Positions 10,596 to 21,741 of a DNA stretch of 64,000 bases are shown here, piece after piece. The number at the start of each line of letters is the position of its first letter. Position 1 is the first letter of the stretch. Location of the stretch: NCBI GenBank assembly GCA_031769625.1, contig JAUIMM010000015.1:24857001-24921000 (forward strand). The letters are read 5' to 3'. The notes under the pieces are model-generated. The model had not been told where the DNA came from. It searched no databases and saw only the letters and a list, made by a program, of their open reading frames with translations. Position numbers and translations under genes: made by a program. This DNA is from Taudactylus pleione. Taxonomy: Eukaryota > Chordata > Amphibia > Anura > Myobatrachidae.

Positions 10596-12245
10596 CAGTC
10601 AGGTGCATAAATATTGGGACATTGACAGAATTTTCATATTTTGGCCTCTATTCACCACCACAATGGCTTTCAAATGAAACAAACAAGATGCGCTTTAACT
10701 GCAGACTTTCAGATTTAATTTGAGGGTAATTACATCCAAATCAGGTGAACGGTGTAGGAATTACAACGGTTTCTATATGTGCCTCCCACTTTTTAAGGGG
10801 CCAAAAGTAATGGGACTATCAACTCAAAAGCTATTTCATGGACAGGTGTCGGCTATTCCCTCATTATTTCATTATCAATTAAGCAGGTAAAAGGTCTGGA
10901 GTTGATTCTAGGTGTGACATTTGCATTTGGAATCAGTTGCTGTCGACTCTTAATATGACATCCAAAGAGCTGTCACTATCAGTGAAGCAAGCCATCATCA
11001 TGCTGAAAAATCAAAACAAACCCATCAGAGATATAGCAAAAACATAAGGTGTGACCAAATCAACTGTTTGGAACATTCTTAAAAAGAAAGAATGCACTGG
11101 AGAGCTCGGCAACACCAAAAGACCCGGAAGACCACGGAAAACAACTGTGGTGGATGACAGAAGAATTATTTCCCTGGTGAAGAAAAACCCCTTCACAACA
11201 GTTGGCCAAATCAAGAACACTCTTCAGGAGGTAGGTGTATATGTGTCAAAGTCAACAATCAAGAGAAGACTCCACAAGAGTGAATATAGAGGGTTCACCA
11301 CAAGATGTAAACCATTGGTGAGCCTCAAAAACAGGAAGACCAGATTAGAGTTTGCCAAACAACATTTAAAAAAGCCATTACAGTTCTGGAACAACATCCT
11401 ATGGGCAGATGAGACAAAGATCAACTTGTACCAGAGTGATGGGAAGAGAAGAGTATGGAGAAGGAAAGGAACTGCTCATGATCCTAAACATACCACCTCA
11501 TCAGTGAACCATGGTGGTGGTAGTGTCATGGCGTGGGCATGTATGGCTGACAATGGAACTGGTTCCCTTGTATTTATTGATGATGTGACTGCTGACAAAA
11601 GCAGCAGAATGAATTCTGAAGTGTTTCAGGCAATATTATATGCTCATATTCAGTCAAATGCTTCAGAACTCATTGGACGGTGCTTCACAGTGCAGATGGA
11701 CAATGACCCGAAGCACACTGCAAAAGCAACCAAAGAGTTTTTTAAGGCTAAAAAGTGGAATGTTATGCAATGGCCAAGTCAATCCCCTGACCTGAATCTG
11801 ATTTGAGCATGCATTTCACTTGATGAAGACAAAACTGAAGGGAAAATGCCCCAAGAACAAGCAGGAACTGAAGACATTTGCAGTAGAGGCCTGGAAGAGC
11901 ATCACCAGGGATGAAACCCGGCGTCTGGTGATATCTATGTGTTCCAGACTTCAGGCTGTAATTGCCTGCAAAGGATTTGCAACAAAGTATTAAAAAGTGA
12001 AAGTTAAATTTAGGATTGTTTAGTTTGTCCCATTACTTTTGGCCCCTTAAAAAGTGGGAGGCACATATAGAAACCGTTGTAATTCCTACACCGTTCACTT
12101 GATTTGGATGTAATTACCCTCAAATTAAATCTGAAAGTCTGCAGTTAAAGCAAATCTTGTTTGTTTCATGTCAAAGACATTGTGGTGGTGAATAGAGGCC
12201 AAAATATGAAAATTCTGTCAGTCCCAATATTTATGCACCTGACTG
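10596..12245 (+). mobile_element. Tc1-like transposon, full-length, 1650 bp (copy 2)
   Basis: Terminal inverted repeats of about 210 bp start CAGTCAGGTGCATAAATATT and end with the complement. TA duplications flank both ends (10594-10595 and 12246-12247). It belongs to the same family as 4032-5681. The inner parts of the inverted repeats contain the conserved block CCCACTTTTTAAGGGGCC. It encodes the broken transposase at 10955-11993. Confidence 0.97.
10955..11993 (+). pseudogene. Tc1-type transposase pseudogene (copy 2)
   Basis: The relic spans the full family length. From ATG at 10955 the frame reads the helix-turn-helix region until an in-frame TAA at codon 31 (11045-11047), where copy 1 has a leucine codon. 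It is then open for about 250 codons: a GRPRKT hook near 11130, first aspartate in LWADETKINLY near 11410, second in QMDNDPKHT near 11700. A single-T insertion at about 11802-11804 shifts the frame just before the catalytic glutamate. A downstream internal ATG could start at 11051, but that would lack most of the DNA-binding domain and the glutamate. Lesions are different from those of copy 1, so each decayed independently. Confidence 0.93.
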
Positions 12246-12247
12246 TA

Positions 12248-12761
12248 TATGAACCGGAGGGTTCATGTGGGCATTATAAAAAGGTGCAGCAGTAATAGTG
12301 CTGGAAATTTTGTGAGTTTTGATCAGGGATGTGTGGAAAAGGTAGACAGGGGAGGCAGTGCCGCACCTGCCATAAACTTTTTACTCCAGCGTTTTGACTA
12401 AAAATGATTACAATAATACAAAGAAGATATTTATAATATTTTCTTTACATTTTTCTTATTTTTATAGTAAAAACTGTGGAGTATACCTAAGTATGACAGG
12501 AAAGGCTCTGGCTCACCTGACCACACATCACTGTTAGGTTGATTGCCTCCTGACAAAAATAACCCATGTGTTTGTGCGGACTTGTGACAGGCCATATATT
12601 CTACGCAAAGCACTGCAGGATATGTATGCACTATATAAATAACTGAAATTATATAATAACAAATTGGAATGAAGAACAACATTAGAAAACAACAAACAAG
12701 AGCTAGAGGAAATCTCATTGTTAGGAACTATGCGAAAATCCCCAAAACACCATGGAAAAAG
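12248..12761. other. Non-coding spacer
   Basis: AT-rich, no gene. A CAGGGATGTGTGGAAAAGG stretch near 12325 recalls hAT termini, but no partner end is found. Confidence 0.4.
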
Positions 12762-13952
12762 CTAAATTAAAAAGCATAACCTCATATTCATTGGTTGCAA
12801 CTTCGAAACTGCAGTGATCAAGTCCAACTGAAAATTAGATAATGCAACTGCAATCTCATTCTCAACACCAGGGACACACCTCATCTTTAAATTGATGTTC
12901 CCACAGAGGCAAAGAAGAACCAGGACCACCCTCTGATTATTGAGTGCCAAACAATGAACTGCCACCATAATCAGAAAAAGCTTCAATAGTCAGACCTGTC
13001 TGCCTCCAAAAGTCAGGCCAAGGATCAGCCCACCATAAACCCTTGCAAAATGCAGCAAAACCAACAGAACTAACGCATCTGTACACAACTGCAGTGATTA
13101 AGATCCCACAAGAAAGCCAACCGAACACGCAAATCCTCCTTCATTCAAAATAAATGTGAATAAAATTATTGCAGTTGCTCTTTCTAAATGCCTACAAATA
13201 AACCTCTTCATTGGCACAACATGACATGTAAAATTGAAGAGCCCCAGAAATGATTGCATTTGATTCAGCAAAACTTTTTGTGGCAGCAAATAACTAAATT
13301 AACCTACATAACCCACACACTTTCTCTGCAGGCAAATGACAAAGGCCCAACAAGACACTGATCTCTCCTGACAACCTGGGCAATCATATGGACCTACCAG
13401 CAAAACGTCATCCAAGTAGTGAGCAACACCAGATTGCCCACTCACTTTAAAGACACAAGAAATCAAGCAGCCCATAGGCAGACATTTATTTATGCAATAG
13501 AGGCCATCAACCATAACCCCATGTAAATAAAGAAATCCAGATGCAGGGGAATCAGTTGAAGAGCAAATTTAATATCTACTTTACTATAGCCAATAGTGCC
13601 CCACTCCCAAAAATTTGAACAATACATAGGACCTGCTCTAAAGACTGGTAAACAATGCAGCAATCAGCTTGATTCAATGCATCATTAACTGAACCATTTA
13701 ATGGCCAAGACAGATGCTGTATGAACAGAAAACTTGCCTGATTCCTTCTTAGGCACCGCTCCCAATGGAGGAATACATAAACCCTCCAGAGTAGGAGGAA
13801 GGAACAGAACACACACATACAGCTGAGCCTGACTTTTGCCTCCATTGTAGCCCTAACCATGCAAGAGAAATCCCTCCTTGACTTAAAATTCCTTTTAGCA
13901 TCAATAAAGACCAACTAAATCCATCCCTAAAACCACGCAACAGAAATACCAT
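12762..13952 (-). pseudogene. DIRS/Ngaro-type retrotransposon pol remnant (RT-RNase H)
   Basis: Read on the minus strand in several frames, this shows the order typical of DIRS-group pol. Near 13940 is a LLRGFRDGF motif, near 13710 IQHLSWPLNGSVND, then CGSGALL-like and KVDIKFA segments near 13590. KCLPMGCLIS is near 13480 and the RT active-site box HYLDDVLLVG near 13410. A connection segment FLGLFNFTCHVVPM lies near 13240 and an RNase H-like part with WWADPWPDFW near 13010. Many frameshifts and stops interrupt it. No tyrosine recombinase or terminal repeats are visible, so this is only a fragment. DIRS elements are a known component of amphibian genomes. The assignment rests on motif order remembered from the family. 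Confidence 0.8.
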
Positions 13953-13959
13953 CTTTTGC

Positions 13960-14356
13960 CTTATGTGATAACAATTTGACTAATACTCTAAGATCTAAGA
14001 CATCAAACTTATTTAGCACCACCCCAAGGTTCCCCTAGACCCATGGCCTGTCCTCCGACTCTAGCACAGACCTTGGCTCGATATTAAAACCTCATCCTTT
14101 ATTACATTAAGCGTTGCTAAACACATAACATTTGCCTCTACCTGCAACATAAACTTTCAGCCGGGCCAGAAAGGACTGCTTTTGGCCAGGTGCAACCTCG
14201 GAGGGAACCCAAAACTGCTGAGTGACTTTGAGCCAGACTTCAACATCCTTGAAGCCAAAGCTCAAAACCCATTGCTCATCCTACTTCTTGCAGAATATTT
14301 TATCATATTGCAGCCAAAGAACCTTGTGCTATACTGTACTGTAAAACAATTACATA
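13960..14356. other. Non-coding spacer
   Basis: No gene. It may contain further decayed DIRS sequence upstream of the RT on the minus strand, but I cannot support a domain. Confidence 0.35.
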
Positions 14357-14364
14357 CTGTATTA

Positions 14365-14661
14365 CAGATGTGCATGGACCTTGTGTTTTGGTTTTGGCAA
14401 GACCTCCCTCAAATGTTATGGTTTTCATTTTGGCAAAACCGCCCTAAAGTGTTTTGGTTTGCTTTTGCTTTTGGATTTCTTTAAAATTATTAAAAACAGC
14501 TAAATCATGTCATTTGGACCTATTTACATATAATGCGAACCTGAGATCCAGTTTTTAGATACAAGATTCTAACTTGCAGGTAGACCTGAGCCAGGAATCT
14601 GTTCGACTCAGAACCCCAAAGTTCGGGTGTATTCAGTTTTCAGCAAAACTGAACCACTAAT
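14365..14661. mobile_element. Short hAT-family element, 297 bp
   Basis: A perfect 8-bp target duplication CTGTATTA flanks it (14357-14364 and 14662-14669). The left end CAGATGTGCATGG followed by GTGTTTTGGTTTTGGCAA and, at about 14500, AAAAACAGCTAAATCATG matches the reverse complement of the right end of the large hAT at 49189. The right part contains GTTCGGGT-type sequence seen in left ends of that family. It looks like a deletion derivative with both termini and little between them. Confidence 0.75.
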
Positions 14662-14669
14662 CTGTATTA

Positions 14670-17534
14670 ACTATTCACCTGGCCTAGTGTGCATGTAACA
14701 AGCGGCAAACCTGTACATGCACGACAAGCAATGCTTGTAGTTGCGATGAGTCTCCTGTGCACTGACTCTGCTAATCTAGCCACATCCAAAGTGCGCTTTG
14801 CATCCTTTGTAACCACAAAGTGGTCAGCATTATGTCCTTTATGGATACTCTCCCTAATTTTAGACCTACCCCCCACATAAATAAAATAGAATTATTAGAG
14901 CAATGCACCATCTCACCCTGTACTGATCACAAAAGAAGCAAGTTTAGACTTCCTAGGACTTTACAGCTTGCCCCTAAATTGCTGCGCAGTCTATAAGAAA
15001 AGCTGGATGAAGTGCTGCTATCACTAGAAAAGAGGGAGGGGATGCAGCACTGTGAACTGCAACAGCATGCTCACTGGATACTGACATTGACAGAACTGCC
15101 AAATAGTCCCTGGATATGAAGGAAGGTTCCTTGGAGTAAGGTGCGCCCACCACAGCTTGACTTGACAAAGCTGTGTCAAACGGTCTCGCAATGAAGCCAT
15201 TGGGCACTCTGATACAGACATTAGGGAACTGGCAACAGAATAATTAGTAGAAAGCTGGGGGACATGGGGTATCAAAAATAGAGGAAGGGCAATAACCACA
15301 GCAGTGGAAGCTGCATGAGAGCCAGAGGGGGGTGGCGTGAACCGGAGAGGTACAACCAACACTGGAGGGGGCATGGCCGTGGGCCCGTGATGTGCCAGAG
15401 GGGAGGTGAGGGGAGGGGGGAAAATGCATGTTGTGGAGGGAAAACACTATGGTAAGTACCATAATAACTGACCAGGCTAGCAAGCATGGGTTTGAAGCCA
15501 GGATAAATTGGGAGCAGAGCAAAAGGCATAGCATTTGAAAGGAAAGCAGGGATCAAAACAGGGAGGGAAGGGACAGTATGAAACCAATGGAACCACAATT
15601 TGATGCAGAGCGGAAGCTGTAAAATAATAAACGGCAACCATATAAAATAAATGCTTGTTCAGAATATTTAAATAATATTTGCTGGTATGCATGTTACAGA
15701 TGAACATCCATCTGATGGGAGCTTAAAGACTTTCTAACGCCTACTGTTTGTCTCAATGAGAAAAGCCAGTGACACCAGTAAGAGCCAATACTCTGCTTCT
15801 CCGTGTTTGTGCAGAGTAGGCTTACTGGCTCTGGTCGGTCTGCATCTCACATGTGTACGAAGCCTTAATATCATTTGGATGAGCTCATGGACATCTGACA
15901 GCATGTCTTTAGACAGGTAGAGTTGCCAATGTTCATGTAGTTGAGCGATGTTTTTTGCAACTATGTGAATTCCTAGAAACTCGTACGGCACATGCGTTAC
16001 ACAGAGTGTATGTACAAGGCGCACGGTATCAGAATGTTATGGAATGGTGATGGACGTTCCTGGGTGGCAACTGGGAGATGGTTATTAAAGCACGCAAAAA
16101 TTGCCGTATTATGGGAATATCGTGGGCACGTCAGAGAAAAATGGCTGTGTACACAGACGCACAGACACATACATAGAAAACCATAGTCAGATGTAGAAAC
16201 TGCACCTGCCATAGATCTGTTGCATGTATCGATGGTTTGACCAATGGTGGCGTCTAAGGACGCACCAACCGGTATCACTGCATGTACGGATTCTGAAAGT
16301 GGACATCACGTCTCATTCCTTGCACATTTGGCCACACAAATGTACTAAAGGGAAGGAGTTTATATTGACATGTGCATAAAGTCACAGATGGTATCTGCCA
16401 ATAGAAGCCAATCGTTCCTTCTATAAAATATATATTTATCACCCAATGTTCTTTTCTTCTTCGGCATGGCATCTCGTTTCAAGTGATAAATAGAAAATAT
16501 TTCAATATTTATTCATTTTCTTAATATTTTCTTTCTTAGTGGACCTGCTGCTATTTTAGAATATATGCAACTTATTTCTTCTGCTAATGTCTCAATATTT
16601 CAACACTAAATGCTTTCCTATTGCAGCTGTAAGTCATAGGAATTCAGTAGTTGTTAATAGAAATATGGAGGATTTATTTGAAGTGCATCTGCAGAAGCGA
16701 TGATAATATCATTGAATCACTGAGCATTTTCTATTCATTGATTGTGTCTAGGATGGGGATATACTTGGTTTAGTGATTTTGATAATTAATTCTTAAACGC
16801 AGCAGACCAATATTAATTACCGAGTCCTTGTAGTGAAATGAAAATTCCAAATCTAATGTCAAATTTAATGTACTTGTTTTAAAACTAATTCTAAAGTCTA
16901 CTGTGCAAGTAATAGTCTTAGGATTCCTCACATTATGCAGTCACACAGCAGAACTACTGCATTTCTCAGAACACGTCAGGCTGCCTCTTATACCGTACTT
17001 AAATAACAGTATGCAAGTAACAACGTTACCTTGGTTGAAATTTAAAGTCAAATACAATGACTGTCCCTTTCTATATTGAATTTATTGAATTGAAATTGTA
17101 TATTCCAGAAAATATTTAATGCATCATAAAAAAAACAATTACCTAGAATTGGATTTCTTTTTAATACACAAGTCCACAGTCATTGTTAATGAGACTGAAT
17201 AGAGTAGAGTTCAATATAGATTCACTGTGGTTCCAAACTAACTTTACCACTGTACGAATAACTTACATTTATAAGAATTTATCTAAAGTTCGAAACTAAT
17301 ATACATTTGCTCCCATTGGTTATATTGGTTGTATATTACTGGGTTGGCCTGATTTGCTGGGGCACAAGAGGTCCCACCCAATTTTAATAAGTATAAACTA
17401 ATGTTGTTATCATAATAATGCTGTCATTATTTTGGTAAAGTCCCTTATTGTAAAGAATGCAATAGATGGTTCAGAATCACATCATTTAAGAGTATTGTGT
17501 AATGTTACTACTTGTCGTTATATATTACTTTTAG
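14670..17534. other. Long non-coding region
   Basis: No gene is recognised. At 15000-15640 several overlapping minus-strand frames of up to 121 codons exist, but they are proline/leucine-rich low-similarity translations with no motif. 16500-17530 is AT-rich and ordinary, as expected of intron or spacer. Confidence 0.45.
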
Positions 17535-17542
17535 CATGTACT

Positions 17543-17696
17543 CAGGGGCGTAACTAGGTATTTAAAGGCCCCATAGCAAACATTTGTAAGGACCTCTATG
17601 TACCACCCAATGGTACCTTTGACAAGGAAGATGGGGTTCCTAAGCTCTGGCCCCATAGCAGCTGCACCCCTTGCACCTATGGTAGTTACGCCCATG
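17543..17696. mobile_element. hAT MITE, CAGGGGCGTAACTA family, 154 bp
   Basis: The termini are CAGGGGCGTAACTAGG and TGGTAGTTACGCCCATG. Flanking 8-mers CATGTACT (17535-17542) and CATGTACG (17697-17704) match at 7 of 8, giving a hAT-like target duplication. Confidence 0.85.
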
Positions 17697-17933
17697 CATG
17701 TACGGTCTAATGGGCAGGACCCTTCTTCCTTATGCTCCCCTTCACCACTATCCTTACTTCCAGTGCTAATCATCTCATCATCTCTTAGTGCCTTTTAGTG
17801 ATTCTCACTCAGGACCGCGCGCAATACCGAAATTCACAGAAGTAAGGTGATTTTATGCTACTGCGCATGTGCAAAAATCCCTAAGTTTCAGTTTGGCGAC
17901 CGATGATGGCATCTAAAGACTCAGGGCCTGATT

Positions 17934-18522
17934 CAGAGCCGCTCGTAAGCGGCCGCTCGTTCGCTCTGAGCGATGTTCACACAACTGCGCATGCGTATGG
18001 GTCATAATGCGCATACGCAAACAAGTTATTGCGGTCGGAAATCGAGCGCTCGCAAAACAGCGAGGGGCCGCTAATTTGATTGACAGAATGTACCGTTTGT
18101 GGGTGGTAACAGGGGAAGGTGTTTGAAAACGGGGGAGTGGAGATCTGAACGCAGGCGTGCCTAACGGTAAAAAGGGCGTTTAATGGCAGTGCATAATTAG
18201 TAAAGGAGCGTCATCGACCACGTCACTTGGTTGTCTTTTAGCCTGAACTGCTCGCAGTGATTGCGGTAGGAAAAACCTACCACAAGCACTGCGAGCAGTT
18301 CAGATGTCTTTCGATGTACCTGATTAATCAAATAAATAGCGGAGATGACGTGTGATGCGAACGGCAAAGGGGCGTCTTTACAAAATAGCGAGCGCATTTT
18401 TCGTTCGCTCGCTCAGACATAGAGGCGCCAACAAACCGCAATGAGCGAGCGCACAATTTAAATAGCCGGCCCCTTTTTTTGAACGACCGTCCGCATATAG
18501 CGTCCGGCTCTGAATCAGGCCC
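17934..18522. mobile_element. MITE, GGGCCTGATTCAGAG family, 589 bp
   Basis: The ends are GGGCCTGATTCAGAGCC and GGCTCTGAATCAGGCCC, exact complements. A 3-bp flank TCA/TCG fits a Harbinger-like duplication only loosely. An internal hairpin GAACTGCTCGCAGTG / CACTGCGAGCAGTTC sits at about 18244-18302 and there are many GAGCGAGCG stretches. The inner segment TTTGTGGGTGGTAACAGGGG recurs, reversed, in 52771-53353, and in related form at 21177 and 63190. GC-rich compared with neighbours; no coding. Confidence 0.85.
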
Positions 18523-18829
18523 TCGGGCTGAATTACAGCATGATTGAATGCTCAAAGTGGGTGTCTTAGTCCTTACATATGGATGTACACCACAATTTCT
18601 CTGTGATCACAAGGTCCTGAGCAGACCACTGCCATACATGTGCGTTCATGGGTGGAGTCGGGGAGCTGGCCCAAAGTGCTCGCAAAAGGAAGCCAGACAG
18701 TGGACGTGTTATGGGACTTCCAGGGGTGTGTCTGTGTATAGCGGCTGCTTTCCCAAACGCAGATCCACAGTCTGAGAAACAATTTTTAGAGAAAAAGTTG
18801 ATCTGGAATCTGCGAAGCACAGGATTTAG

Positions 18830-19435
18830 GGTGGGTACACACTATAGCTATATATCTGCAGATCGAGTGATTTGCAGATATATCTGCAGATGATGGTCAT
18901 TCATACACACTGAAGGGGGCGGTAGGGGGTGTGGCCTAATCACAGAAGGTATGGCCACGCCCCCTTAAAAAATGCAGCACAGCGCTGCTCGCTAGGGAGG
19001 GGGTCACTGTGTGCCTCTCAGCCCAGCGCACACCCAATGGCATGATCGCTCCCCCCCTTTGGCATAGGAGACTGCTCTGACTGTTGCTTTTGAAGCCTAG
19101 GACAGTCTCCCAGTGCAGCCCAAAACACAGCAGCATGTGCTGGGCTGCTGTGACCTAAGAGGGAGGGGGAGCGGTCCCGGACCCTGGTAATTAGTACCCG
19201 CTTCCCCCCTTTCGGTGCCCCTGTGTACGGGCGATCGGCTGATCGCCCGTACACACTTGCCAATGGACAGATATGTCTGTAGACGTATCTGTTCATCGGC
19301 TGTGCAGCACAGCCAATGCGATATGTCAGTGAACGACGTAGTTCACAGACTTATCGTCTGTACACACTGGCCGACGGGGGCGCGATATATTGACCGATCA
19401 ATTGAACGGCCAATATATCGGCCAGTGTCTACCCA
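18830..19435. mobile_element. Candidate MITE, TGGGTACACACT family
   Basis: The left end TGGGTACACACTATAG and the right end GGCCAGTGTCTACCCA form imperfect inverted ends. The interior has several strong hairpins: GGGCGATCGGCTGATCGCCC at 19227-19246 and paired CAGATATGTCTG/AGACGTATCTG. I find no convincing target duplication, so exact borders are uncertain. Confidence 0.55.
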
Positions 19436-20761
19436 GCATTACTGCATTGTGTGTCTGATGTTGCATCGATGATGGTGCTTTCTCAAGCCCAGGAATATCT
19501 GTACACAATGCAAACAGGGGAAGTGGGTGTAGCAACAGTTGCTCAGCCTGTCGCACATGACAGATGGGGAGTCTGTTTGTAGACATTAGCATTTTTTTGC
19601 ACATAAATTGCAAGCGCGATTGGGAGCCTCCACAGTTTCCGGGAGAGTAGGCACGTATGCATTAGCTATCAGAGACCATCTTAGAAAATCGAATTCTCTC
19701 TGAGCTTGTTATATTGGTGAAGAGCACTGTTCTCATGCAGGAATATACAGACAGTGGTATTGATCGGAGCATGGCTTTATCTGTGAGTGACTTCTCCCAT
19801 GTGAAGCTACTTACAGTACATACTGTAAATGTGGGATATGTATGGGAAATATCATTATCGGCCTCTAAATCTAGCTTATGCTCTTGAGTGGCATTCTGCA
19901 AAGCAGCTAAGTGTAGTTAAAAGTCCAAAATAGGTTCTTAACAGCAATAAGTTTGACCTATTTTTTGTGCCAAATGATTTATTGTAACATGTCTGCTAAA
20001 TAGTCCATAGAAATGAATGCATAATCTGTAAGTATCAGCAAGCACATGTCACTCACTACCTAACAAAATATTACCCGTTTGCCTGAAAGAAAAGTCATAT
20101 ATACCCTTAGAAAGGATTGATTTCAAACTGTGGACTGTAGACTTTTGGTAAAAAGGACCACTTTGTTTGTCATTTTATCAATCTTTTCCAGATATTGTAC
20201 TAAGGAGACAGATATTGTACTAAGGAGACATATTTAGTGTTCATTTTTAGTATGCATACATGGTTGAAACAAAAAAACCGTGCAGTACGTGTCTTCCTCC
20301 AGAGTGTCTGCGATTTGTACCATTACTAATATAATATGTGCCTGATTTACAGATTGAGGATACGTCCGAAATGCATGGTTACCACTGGGGTATACAGAGC
20401 AAATTTAGACACAGATAGGTGGAATTTCAGTAGGTATTTCTGGGTGATAACAGACTGGGTGACTAACCAGACGCTGACGTGTCACGGTTAGCGACTGCCA
20501 CTTTTTCTGCTGTTGCACTGATTCGGTTGCCCATGTTTAGATAGACATCCTGCACCTCCATGGGGCTGGTGCAATATTCTATGGTGTGACGGCTGTGCAA
20601 CCGATGTTGTCTTTTTACGCAAAGTGTCACAGCCAGTGGTTGTCTCTGTACAAATTCCATCTGCTGCAATATTAGCATAAAGGCACAGTCACGTTGCAAA
20701 AAAAGTCGTAGTCGCAACTGAATTAGGTTACACTTCCGAATCAGGTCCTATGTGCTGGGTT
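19436..20761. other. Non-coding region with small repeats
   Basis: A perfect 20-bp unit, GATATTGTACTAAGGAGACA, occurs twice in tandem at 20191-20230. The part 20463-20745 resembles a decayed right half of the GGGCCTGATTC family (it ends CCGAATCAGGTCC). No gene is seen. Confidence 0.5.
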
Positions 20762-21011
20762 GGGTACAGGATGCCGGCGCTCGGAGTCCCCACGGTCAGA
20801 ATCTCCCTACCCGTAACCCTCCCCCCCTAGTGCCTAAATCTAACCTCCCCCCACAGCCTAACCCTAACCCTCCCACTAGTGCCTACCCCTAACCACTAAC
20901 CCCAGTACTTACCATCGGGATGCTGGTGCCAGGATACTGACAGGTGTTGGGATTCCGCCGCCATAATTCTAAGCGCCGGTATCCCATCTGTCGGGATTAG
21001 AACTACATCCC
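20762..21011. mobile_element. Candidate non-autonomous DNA element with CCCTAA-rich interior
   Basis: The left part GGGTACAGGATGCCGGCGC and the right part GCGCCGGTATCCCATC form imperfect inverted ends. Between them lies an AACCCTCC/CCCTAACCCT-rich tract at about 20815-20910. No target duplication is evident. Confidence 0.5.
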
Positions 21012-21176
21012 TATGTTCAGCACAGATTAGACTTTTGTCATAACACGTCAACCTGTGTGATCTCTGAAACACTGTTAAATCATTATTTTACATTTATTAA
21101 TAATGTATATATTGTTTCTGATTGTTTTTTCCCTTAAATAGATTTAAGTGCACATATGCTTCATGTTGGAGTCTCA

Positions 21177-21375
21177 GGGCCTGATTCAGCAAGGAACGCA
21201 GTTGCGTATACACACTCAATTGGTCAATTAATTCGCACTGCGCATGTATCACAGCGCGAGTCAGATGCTGTGGTCAGAACTGCGTACATAGAGGCTACGC
21301 AGTAGTGATTGACAGGAAGTGCCATTTGTGGGTGGTGACAAGGGGGTGGCCGTGCAAACGCAGGCATGCCAGTGC
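21177..21375. mobile_element. GGGCCTGATTCAG-family MITE fragment
   Basis: It begins GGGCCTGATTCAGC and contains GCCATTTGTGGGTGGTGACA, as in 17934-18522. The other terminus is missing, so it is truncated near 21375. Confidence 0.6.
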
Positions 21376-21563
21376 ATCTTTAAATTGTCCATTACCATTA
21401 TATCTTGTGTCTCTCCCTACCTCCATTGCATATCTTCTTCCCTCAGTTTTCTCTACTCTCATTTTTTCTCTTGCTTTTTCTTATATTTCTTTCTCCCTTT
21501 CACCTTTTTCCTTTTCTTGTTTTTTTTTTTTTCTTTTCTGAATTTCACTCTTTTTCTCACTTT

Positions 21564-21741
21564 GGGCCTCATTTATCAACGAGTTTGATCTTTGCGTATG
21601 ATAATGGTGCTCCAGCCAATCAGCTCCTGTCATCTGTTTGAAAAATGACAGTTGGGAGCTGATATGCTGGAGAACCATTTATCATGCATAATGACTTTAT
21701 TCAATCCTTGTGAATGATAAAACATGTTGATAAATAATGCC
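21564..21741. mobile_element. Decayed palindromic MITE, GGGCCTCATTTATCAAC family
   Basis: The outer arms GGGCCTCATTTATCAAC and GTTGATAAATAATGCC and the inner arms CAGCTCCTGTCATC and TGACAGTTGGGAGCTG pair imperfectly. The inner motif TGACAGTTGGGAGCTG is shared with 31536-31697 and 49588-49784. A pyrimidine-rich tract lies just before it (21405-21545). Confidence 0.65.

Noticed and set aside
20815..20910. Telomere-like CCCTAA repeats
   Set aside because: The tract is short, irregular and inside what looks like a mobile element; not a telomere.
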